Part shown: piece after piece, positions 58,371 through 64,000 of the stretch
How the letters are laid out: every line of letters begins with the position of its first letter
How positions within the stretch are numbered: position 1 is the stretch's first letter
From: Gemmatimonas sp.
GTDB lineage: Bacteria > Gemmatimonadota > Gemmatimonadetes > Gemmatimonadales > Gemmatimonadaceae
DNA: 64,000 bases
Reading direction: 5' to 3'
NCBI RefSeq assembly: GCF_031426495.1
Contig: NZ_JANPLK010000009.1
Span: 108,975 to 172,974 of the forward strand
Notes under the pieces: generated by a model
Database searches by the model: none
Seen by the model: the letters and a program-made list of their open reading frames with translations, nothing else
Told to the model about the DNA's origin: nothing
Program-made: the position numbers and the translations under genes

Positions 58371-60059
58371 GTGCGCTCTTTTCGCTTGACCGCTTCACTC
58401 GCGGCGCTGTCGGTCGGGGTGCTGACCTCGTCATCGTGTGCGGTGAGTGGGGCCGGCGGAGGCTCGGGTAACGGCTCGTCCGGCCCGCTCGGTGGCTTTG
58501 GGCGACGCGACGAGCGACAGCGCATCGGCAGCTTCAGCAACGTGCAGGCCGTGGCCGTATCGCGCCGCTACGTGTTCGCGGCGGGCAGCAGTGGCATCGC
58601 GATCTACGATCGCATGATGAACAGCTGGCTGCCGCCGCTGACCCGCGACGACGGGCTGACCGATCAACAGATCACCGTGCTCGCCGGCGATCCGGTGGAA
58701 GACGCGCTGTGGCTGGGCGTGCCCGGCGGCGTGATCATGTATCGCCCGCTTACCGAGCAGCTGCAGCGCACCATCGTGACCGGTGTGCCCGATCTCATCG
58801 CGTTCGATCGCGCGGCGACTGGCGACGCGATCGTTCGCGCCGGTGGTGAGTGGACACGCATCTCGCGCGTGGGTATCGCCACGCCGATCGTGCGGCCGCC
58901 GTTGGCGAGCGCGCTCATTCTTCCGCGCACGCTCAGCGATCTGTACACGCAGTTTCCGACACTGCGCACACAGCCGTCGCTGTTGTTGCGCACGCAGCAA
59001 AGCGATCGCCCGCTGCGCAACGTGCAGATCGTCAGCGGTGCGGCTTCGCCCGAGCGCGCGAGTGAAGTGTGGCTCGGTACCGCCGGCGATGGCCTGTTCC
59101 GGCTCGATCCGACGTTCATGCAATCCACGCCGCTGCCGTACGGTCTTATTGAGCCCGGTGTTGGTGCGCTCGCGCTGGCGGCCGATGGCGTGTGGGCGGC
59201 CGGCCTCGGGCAGTCGATCGATCGCGGTGGCCTGTCGTTCGTAGGCAGCGATCTGCAGCGATTCCGGTGGATCGACGGCACCATCTCGGTGCCACTCGTA
59301 GGCGTACGCGGTCTGTCGCTGATCACGCGGGCCTCTCGCGCGTGGCTCGGTACCGATCGTGGCCTCGTGCGCGTGCGCCTCGATGGCACACAGACGATGC
59401 GAGTGTGGGGCGTGCTCGATGGCCTCCCGGATGAACGGGTGCTTTCGGTGGCCACGCGCGACGACGGCGCATGGGCCGGTACGGCGCGTGGTCTTGTGTA
59501 CGTGAGCGACAGCAGCGACACGCGCAATGTGCGTACGCGTGGTGTCGGGGTGCGGCTGCTCGACAACATGCCGGTGCACGCGCTGCAGTTCACGGGCGAC
59601 ACGCTGTGGATCGGTACCGAAGCGGGCGTGATGGCGATCGTATCGCCGAATGGGAGTGTGGGTGGCGTGGTGTCGCGGCCGGTGGGCAGCGACCCTGCGC
59701 TGCGTCGCGCCGTACGCGCGCTGGCGTGGAGTGATACCGTGCTGCTGGCCGCCACCGACGATGCAGTGCTGCGTCTCGCGCCGCGCGGAGGGGTGGAGCC
59801 AGTGCGCGTGGACCTGCTCGACGTGCGACAGGTGGGGCGCGTGACCAAAGTGGCCATCGACGAGCGCACCATGTGGCTGGCCGGCACCGACGGCGTGGTG
59901 GTCGTGTCGCGTCGTGATGGCGCAACGCGCGTGTTGCGTGTGCCGGGCGATCTGCCGGGACCGGTGCTCGACCTCGCAGTGAATCGCGACTACATGTGGT
60001 TCGGCACGCCGCAGGGTTTGATTCGCCTGCGACGACGCGGTGATGGCGGGTTGCCATGA
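58371..60059 (+). CDS. Lipoprotein with a sensor-type beta-propeller
   Basis: 562 residues from GTG 58371, chosen because a signal peptide begins there and ends in the lipobox 'TSSSCAVSG'. Repeats such as 'DDGLTDQQITVLAGDPVED', 'AWLGTDRGLVRVRLDG' and 'GLPDERVLSVATRDDGAWAG' are the Reg_prop/Y_Y_Y-type propeller blades found in periplasmic sensor parts of hybrid two-component proteins. No kinase, membrane helix or regulator follows, so here the propeller stands alone as a lipid-anchored protein. It probably binds a ligand or partner. It overlaps possible early starts of thiL. Confidence 0.75.
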   Translation: MRSFRLTASLAALSVGVLTSSSCAVSGAGGGSGNGSSGPLGGFGRRDERQRIGSFSNVQAVAVSRRYVFAAGSSGIAIYDRMMNSWLPPLTRDDGLTDQQITVLAGDPVEDALWLGVPGGVIMYRPLTEQLQRTIVTGVPDLIAFDRAATGDAIVRAGGEWTRISRVGIATPIVRPPLASALILPRTLSDLYTQFPTLRTQPSLLLRTQQSDRPLRNVQIVSGAASPERASEVWLGTAGDGLFRLDPTFMQSTPLPYGLIEPGVGALALAADGVWAAGLGQSIDRGGLSFVGSDLQRFRWIDGTISVPLVGVRGLSLITRASRAWLGTDRGLVRVRLDGTQTMRVWGVLDGLPDERVLSVATRDDGAWAGTARGLVYVSDSSDTRNVRTRGVGVRLLDNMPVHALQFTGDTLWIGTEAGVMAIVSPNGSVGGVVSRPVGSDPALRRAVRALAWSDTVLLAATDDAVLRLAPRGGVEPVRVDLLDVRQVGRVTKVAIDERTMWLAGTDGVVVVSRRDGATRVLRVPGDLPGPVLDLAVNRDYMWFGTPQGLIRLRRRGDGGLP

Positions 60060-60078
60060 GCGCGTTCACGAGGCCGGC

Positions 60079-61044
60079 GTGAGTCTCGAGCCGCGGCCGC
60101 ATCAGGCCATGCGCGAGGGGGCGGAGTTCGATACGATCCGCGCGCTGATGGCGCGTTGGGGTGATCTGGCCGTGGATATCGGCGACGATGCCGCCGTGTT
60201 GGCGCCGAGCACACACGGCACGCGCGTGGTCAGCGTTGATGCCTGCGTGGAAGACGTGCACTTCCGCCGCGCCTGGATTTCAGCGCGCGAAGTGGGTGTG
60301 CGGGCGGCGGTGGCGGCGCTGAGCGACTTGGCGGCGATGGGTGCCCGCGCGGAGTCCGTGCTGATTGCTTTCGTCATACCCGACACGTGGCGGGAGGCGC
60401 TCAGCGAGGTGGCCGACGGAATGGGCGCGGTGATCCGCGAGGCCGGTGCGCGTATCGTGGGGGGGAATCTCAGCCACGGTGCGGTGTTCTCGATTACGAC
60501 CACGGTGATCGGGTGTGCGCAACGGGTCGTCTCGCGCAGTGGTGCGCGGGCCGGTGATCTGGTGCTGGTCACTGGCCTGCTGGGAGGGCCTGGCGCGGCC
60601 ATACAGGCCTGGGATGCCGGCCAGAGCCCCGTTGCATGGTCCCGGGGGCGTTTCGCGTCCCCACGGCCCCGCTGGACCGAAGGCGAGGCCTTGGCGTTGG
60701 CCGGTGCCACGGCGATGATCGACGTCAGCGACGGATTGGCCGGCGATGCTCGGCACGTGGCGGCAGCCAGTGGCGTGGTGCTCGAGCTGGACGCGGCACT
60801 GGTGCCCGCCGGTCCCGGGATATCGGCCGAGGCGGCGATGCGGAGCGGGGAAGAGTACGAGCTGCTCGCTTGTATTCCGGTAGAGGCATATGAGAAACTG
60901 GCGGCGGGTTGGGCGGCGATCAGTGCCGTGCCACTCACGGTGGTCGGCGTGGTTCGTGACGCGGCCGACGCGCAACCGACCGCGACCGTGCCCTCGGGAG
61001 CTCGCGGCTTCGACCACTTTGCGATGGGTCAGATCCCGCGTTGA
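60079..61044 (+). CDS. thiL: Thiamine-monophosphate kinase
   Basis: 321 residues from GTG 60079, which has GAGG five bases upstream and gives the family length. Earlier in-frame starts (60040, 60043) overlap the previous gene. Metal and ATP motifs are 'DIGDDAAVLAP', 'VDACVEDVHFRRAWISARE', 'AALSDLAAMGARAESVLIA', 'IVGGNLSHG' and 'IDVSDGLAGDARHVA'. It makes thiamine diphosphate, the active cofactor, from the monophosphate. It is a PurM-fold protein that works as a dimer. Confidence 0.93.
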   Translation: MSLEPRPHQAMREGAEFDTIRALMARWGDLAVDIGDDAAVLAPSTHGTRVVSVDACVEDVHFRRAWISAREVGVRAAVAALSDLAAMGARAESVLIAFVIPDTWREALSEVADGMGAVIREAGARIVGGNLSHGAVFSITTTVIGCAQRVVSRSGARAGDLVLVTGLLGGPGAAIQAWDAGQSPVAWSRGRFASPRPRWTEGEALALAGATAMIDVSDGLAGDARHVAAASGVVLELDAALVPAGPGISAEAAMRSGEEYELLACIPVEAYEKLAAGWAAISAVPLTVVGVVRDAADAQPTATVPSGARGFDHFAMGQIPR

Positions 61045-61057
61045 ATTCGGGTCCGTA

Positions 61058-61852
61058 ATGGGTGACCTTGCGGTAATGCGTACCGCATTCACGGCATTGG
61101 CCCTGTTGGTTGGAACGGTCCTGTTCGGCAGCATCACGCTCCTGGCCGAGTTGCTGGGGCGCCCGCACGGCCCAAACAGCATTTACGAGAAGACTCCCCG
61201 CTGGTGGGCCTCGTGGTTGCTGGGTGCCGCCGGCGTGAAGGTGGTGGTGCATGACGAACACCAACTGCCCGAGGGCGCGCCGCGCGTGTTCATGGCGAAC
61301 CACGTGAGCTGGTTCGACATCCCGTCGATGATCGCCGCCTTGCCGCACTACGGATTCGTGGCCAAGCGTGAGCTGGAGAAGATCCCGCTGTTCGGACCGG
61401 CCGCACGCGCCGTGGGCGTGATCTACATCGACCGCGAAAACCGGAAAGCCGCCTTCAGCGCGTACGACGACGCCGCGTCGAAAATCCGGGCCGGGCACCC
61501 CGTGTTGGTATACCCCGAAGGCACCCGCGGCTACTCCTACGCCCTGCGCCCCTTCAAGAAGGGCCCGTTCGTACTGGCCATCGGCTCCGGCGCCCCGATC
61601 GTCCCCGTCGTCATCTACGGCACGATCGAGGTCAACCCCCGCACCGAATTCCGCGCCTCACCCGGCACCGTGCACGTGCATCTGCTGGAGCCGATTCCAA
61701 CGGAAGGCCTTACCTACGCCGACCGCGACGACCTCGCCGAGCGCGTCCGTCAGCGCATGGCCGACTGTTTACGTGCACATTACGGGGTCGATCCGGCAAT
61801 CGAGCCGGTTCGCCCTGCCGTACCGCAGGAGGCCGAGCAAGCCTCCGCCTAG
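61058..61852 (+). CDS. plsC: 1-acyl-sn-glycerol-3-phosphate acyltransferase
   Basis: 264 residues. A membrane helix at about 5-35 anchors it; the catalytic motif H-x4-D is 'ANHVSWFDIPS', the substrate motif is 'VYPEGTRGYSYAL', and 'IGSGAPIVPVVIYG' follows. It makes phosphatidic acid from lysophosphatidic acid. Starts at 61058 and 61076 are both possible and neither has a good ribosome binding site. It is the fourth of the tightly packed set nnrD, propeller, thiL, plsC. Confidence 0.94.
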   Translation: MGDLAVMRTAFTALALLVGTVLFGSITLLAELLGRPHGPNSIYEKTPRWWASWLLGAAGVKVVVHDEHQLPEGAPRVFMANHVSWFDIPSMIAALPHYGFVAKRELEKIPLFGPAARAVGVIYIDRENRKAAFSAYDDAASKIRAGHPVLVYPEGTRGYSYALRPFKKGPFVLAIGSGAPIVPVVIYGTIEVNPRTEFRASPGTVHVHLLEPIPTEGLTYADRDDLAERVRQRMADCLRAHYGVDPAIEPVRPAVPQEAEQASA

Positions 61853-61900
61853 CTCTACGCCGTACTCCCGACTCCTTACTCCCTACTTCGCTTTTATCAT

Positions 61901-63181
61901 ATGGCTGCTATCGTTTCCATCAGCGCGCGCGAGATTCTCGACAGCCGCGGCAATCCCACTGTTGAAGTCGACGTGATTCTTGAAACGGGCAGCGCCGGTC
62001 GCGCCGCTGTACCGAGCGGTGCCAGCACCGGCGAGCGTGAAGCGGTGGAGCTGCGCGACGGCGATCCGGAGCGGTATGGTGGCAAGGGCGTGCTGACCGC
62101 CGTGAACAACGTGAACACCGAGATCAACGAAGCGCTCGAGGAGATGGACGCGACTGATCAGATCGCGATCGACCGAGCGCTGATGGATCTCGACGGCACC
62201 GAGAACAAGGGCCGTCTTGGAGCCAACGCCCTGCTCGGCGTGTCGATGGCCGTGGCGCGTGCCGCCGCGCTCGAAGTCGGACTACCGTTGTATCGCTATC
62301 TCGGTGGCCCGATGGCGCGCACGTTGCCGGTGCCGATGATGAACATCCTGAACGGTGGCGCGCATGCGACCAACACCGTCGACTTCCAGGAGTTCATGAT
62401 CGTGCCAGTTGGCGCCGAGTCGTTCAGCGACGGGCTGCGCATGGGCACGCAGGTGTTCCACGCGCTCAAGAAGGTGCTCGTGGCGCGCAAGCTGGCCACC
62501 GGCGTGGGCGACGAAGGTGGCTTTGCGCCGAACCTCGAGAGCGACGAAGACGCGCTGAAGATCATCATCGAAGCCATTCAGGCGGCGGGCTTCCGCCCCG
62601 GTCATGACATCGCGCTCGCGCTCGACGTGGCGGCCAGCGAGATGTTTCAGGGTGGCCAGTACCACTTCAAGAAGAGCGGTGCGAAGTCGTTGAGCCCGCA
62701 GGCGCTCGCCGACAAGTACGCCGGCTGGTTGGAGAACTATCCGATCGTGTCGATCGAAGACGGCATGGCCGAAAACGATTGGGATGGCTGGAAATATCTC
62801 ACGGAGCTCGTGGGCGACCGTTGCCAGCTAGTGGGCGACGACCTGTTCTGCACGAACAGCGAGATCCTCGCGAAGGGCATCGAAGCCGAAGTGGCGAACG
62901 CGATTCTGGTGAAGGTGAATCAGATCGGCACGCTTACCGAAACGTTCGAAGCGATCGAACTCGCGCGCGCGGCCGGCTACAACGCGATCATCTCGCATCG
63001 CAGCGGCGAAACCGAAGACACGTTCATCGCCGACTTGGCGGTGGCGACGCAGGCGGGTCAGATCAAGACCGGCGCGCCGTCGCGCAGCGATCGTGTGGCG
63101 AAGTACAACCAGCTGCTGCGCATCGAAGAGCAGCTGGAAGGCTACGCGGAGTATCCGGGTGGCGCGCTCTTCGGCCTCTGA
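61901..63181 (+). CDS. eno: Enolase
   Basis: 426 residues. 'ISAREILDSRGNPTVEVDV' begins the protein, 'VPSGASTGEREAVELRDGD' forms the mobile loop, the metal Asp/Glu set lies in 'ALDVAASEMF' and 'PIVSIEDGMAENDWDGW', and the catalytic Lys is in 'NAILVKVNQIGTLTET'. 'ISHRSGETEDTFIADLAVA' closes the active site. It turns 2-phosphoglycerate into phosphoenolpyruvate. The leader upstream is unusually pyrimidine-rich (61858-61890). Confidence 0.98.
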   Translation: MAAIVSISAREILDSRGNPTVEVDVILETGSAGRAAVPSGASTGEREAVELRDGDPERYGGKGVLTAVNNVNTEINEALEEMDATDQIAIDRALMDLDGTENKGRLGANALLGVSMAVARAAALEVGLPLYRYLGGPMARTLPVPMMNILNGGAHATNTVDFQEFMIVPVGAESFSDGLRMGTQVFHALKKVLVARKLATGVGDEGGFAPNLESDEDALKIIIEAIQAAGFRPGHDIALALDVAASEMFQGGQYHFKKSGAKSLSPQALADKYAGWLENYPIVSIEDGMAENDWDGWKYLTELVGDRCQLVGDDLFCTNSEILAKGIEAEVANAILVKVNQIGTLTETFEAIELARAAGYNAIISHRSGETEDTFIADLAVATQAGQIKTGAPSRSDRVAKYNQLLRIEEQLEGYAEYPGGALFGL

Positions 63182-63188
63182 TGCACCC

Positions 63189-63488
63189 ATGACGCCCCTG
63201 ATGAAGCGTGTGGCCTGGGGTGTTGGCGCACTCGCCGTCCTCGTGTATGCGATCGAGGGCGGTGAGTACGGCACCTCCGACCTGCTCACGCAACGTGACC
63301 GCAAAGCCGCGTTGGCGCAGAACGTGGACATGCTGGTTGAGGACGTCGACTCGCTGCGCGCGGAACTGAAAGCGGTGACGAGCGATCCGGTCCGGCTCGA
63401 GCGCATGGCGCGCGAAGAGTGGGGCATGGTGCGCGGCGAGAAAGAGTTGCTGTACCGAATGCGCACGGATACGTCGCGCGCGCCGTAG
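63189..63488 (+). CDS. FtsB/DivIC-like cell division protein
   Basis: 99 residues from ATG 63189. A single membrane helix ('VAWGVGALAVLVYAI') is followed by a coiled coil ('NVDMLVEDVDSLRAELKAV') and the family tail 'DPVRLERMAREEWGMVRGEKE'. This is the layout of FtsB/DivIC, which joins FtsL and FtsQ in the divisome. It follows eno by seven bases, the same gene order (eno-ftsB) as in E. coli and many other bacteria, which supports the call. Confidence 0.88.
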   Translation: MTPLMKRVAWGVGALAVLVYAIEGGEYGTSDLLTQRDRKAALAQNVDMLVEDVDSLRAELKAVTSDPVRLERMAREEWGMVRGEKELLYRMRTDTSRAP

Positions 63489-63529
63489 TGCGCGCTTCGG
63501 CTGGCGCGGCACAATTCGCTTCGTCGGGG

Positions 63530-63557
63530 TTGACTCTCGCTGCCCTGACGCTAGGTT
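63530..63557 (+). promoter_or_regulatory. Sigma-70-like promoter of the tRNA-fMet gene
   Basis: TTGACT at 63530-63535 and TAGGTT at 63552-63557 are spaced by 16 bases, a reasonable -35/-10 pair. Transcription would start near 63564, a few bases before the tRNA 5' end at 63569. Confidence 0.55.
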
Positions 63558-63568
63558 ACTCCTTCTGA

Positions 63569-63642
<74 letters not shown>

Positions 63643-63650
63643 TCTGCACT

Positions 63651-63677
63651 CGGCCGGTCCGCAAGGGCCGGCCGTTT
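63651..63677 (+). terminator. Hairpin after tRNA-fMet
   Basis: Ten-base arms at 63651-63660 and 63665-63674 pair with one G-U around a GCAA loop (a stable GNRA tetraloop), followed by only TTT. It probably ends the tRNA transcript, though the U-run is short. Confidence 0.65.
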
Positions 63678-63742
63678 GCGTCCCGGCACTCGAGTTTTGG
63701 GTTTGCGATCGAGTGGGGATTGTGAGAAGTTTGGGGAAGTGG

Positions 63743-63816
63743 GGCAGGGTAGCTCAGCCGGTTAGAGCGCACGACTCATAATCGTGAGGTCGAGAGTTCG
63801 AGTCTCTCTCCTGCTA
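63743..63816 (+). tRNA. tRNA with CAT anticodon (elongator Met, or Ile2)
   Basis: A 74-nucleotide tRNA with acceptor GGCAGGG pairing with TCCTGCT (two G-U pairs), discriminator A and anticodon CAT. The anticodon stem lacks the initiator G-C triplet, so it is elongator methionine or the lysidine-modified Ile2 type. Sequence alone here does not decide. CCA is not encoded. Confidence 0.85.
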
Positions 63817-63843
63817 CTGTGATGGCCAAAGCATAGCGCACCT

Positions 63844-63880
63844 AAGCCGCAAACTCGCCCAGAGTTGGCGGCTTTCGTGT
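63844..63880 (+). terminator. Terminator-like hairpin after the second CAT tRNA
   Basis: AAGCCGC at 63844-63850 pairs with GCGGCTT at 63868-63874; inside, AACTC pairs with GAGTT. TTCGTGTG follows, a poor U-run. It lies 28 bases after the tRNA and is the likely transcript end. Confidence 0.6.
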
Positions 63881-63885
63881 GTCCA

Positions 63886-64000
63886 GGGGATTCAAGGGGT
63901 CAGCGTTTCAAGGGGTGCGAGGGGGGTGTAGGGGTGAAAGACGATGGCACCCGGTGAAAGGACGCCGGGAAAAGGGGGGAAACCCCCCACCAAGACCCCG
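63886..64000. repeat. G-rich tail with G-runs and a G6-AAA-C6 hairpin
   Basis: Five runs of four or more G occur at 63886-63889, 63896-63899, 63912-63915, 63921-63926 and 63931-63934. Near the edge, six G (63974-63979), AAA and six C (63983-63988) form a perfect hairpin. No coding frame is seen. It is intergenic up to the window edge. Confidence 0.55.

Overview
The window reads as a chromosomal segment of a GC-rich, free-living, diderm bacterium. The gene mix suggests Gemmatimonadota (a Gemmatimonas-like genome): many secreted or lipid-anchored proteins with Ig-like or propeller folds, a DUF4159/DUF4175 pair, a TIGR04138-type (Minf_1886) protein, an M28 peptidase, and heptose and fatty-acid metabolism. 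That assignment is an inference from gene content; no rRNA gene is present to confirm it. Genes are dense and many neighbours overlap by 1-4 bases (ATGA, GTGA, TGATG), which points to translationally coupled operons. I see no CRISPR array, insertion sequence, prophage or integrase.

Layout. 1-4143: tail of an unknown gene, then a minus-strand set: ispE, a flippase-like membrane protein, a degenerate HPt-like protein and pdxJ. 4281-5671: a lipoprotein, methylmalonyl-CoA epimerase and thioredoxin. 5764-17237: a plus-strand run of rsmI, DUF4159, a very long DUF4175 protein, a TPR protein, a secreted protein of unknown role, a RadC-like/DinG-like helicase fusion and an FAH-family hydrolase. 18322-18997: a Doc toxin with an AbrB-type antitoxin and a striking double-palindrome operator. 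19012-21605: two small lipoproteins, gltX and tRNA-Ser(GCT). 21822-26714: dps, an M28 peptidase, a secreted propeller protein, a Big2 lipoprotein and tRNA-Ser(TGA). 26854-35754: methyltransferase, DUF1611 protein, amidohydrolase, DUF2723 membrane protein, aminotransferase V, PqiA-like protein, and two secreted proteins including an SGNH hydrolase.

35807-42815: a minus-strand operon valS, Ig-like lipoprotein, gmhB, purN, purH. 42861-48960: BON-domain protein, thrS, a PAS-GGDEF protein with a broken signature, a small PH-domain membrane protein and a creatininase-like protein. 49097-63488: a long plus-strand run. It starts with thiolase, CPBP protease, 3-hydroxyacyl-CoA dehydrogenase, acyl-CoA dehydrogenase and a leucine-type amino-acid dehydrogenase, which together suggest short-chain acyl-CoA and branched-chain amino-acid breakdown. 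It continues with rpiB, glyA, a TIGR04138-type gene, nnrD/E, a propeller lipoprotein, thiL, plsC, eno and ftsB. The window ends with tRNA-fMet, a second CAT-anticodon tRNA and a G-rich tail.

Most of the window is core metabolism and translation. The parts most worth a second look are the RadC-like/DinG fusion, the Doc/AbrB operator, several enzymes or signalling proteins with altered key residues (HPt, GGDEF, creatininase), and a few structured intergenic elements. I found no clear new multi-gene defence or biosynthetic system.
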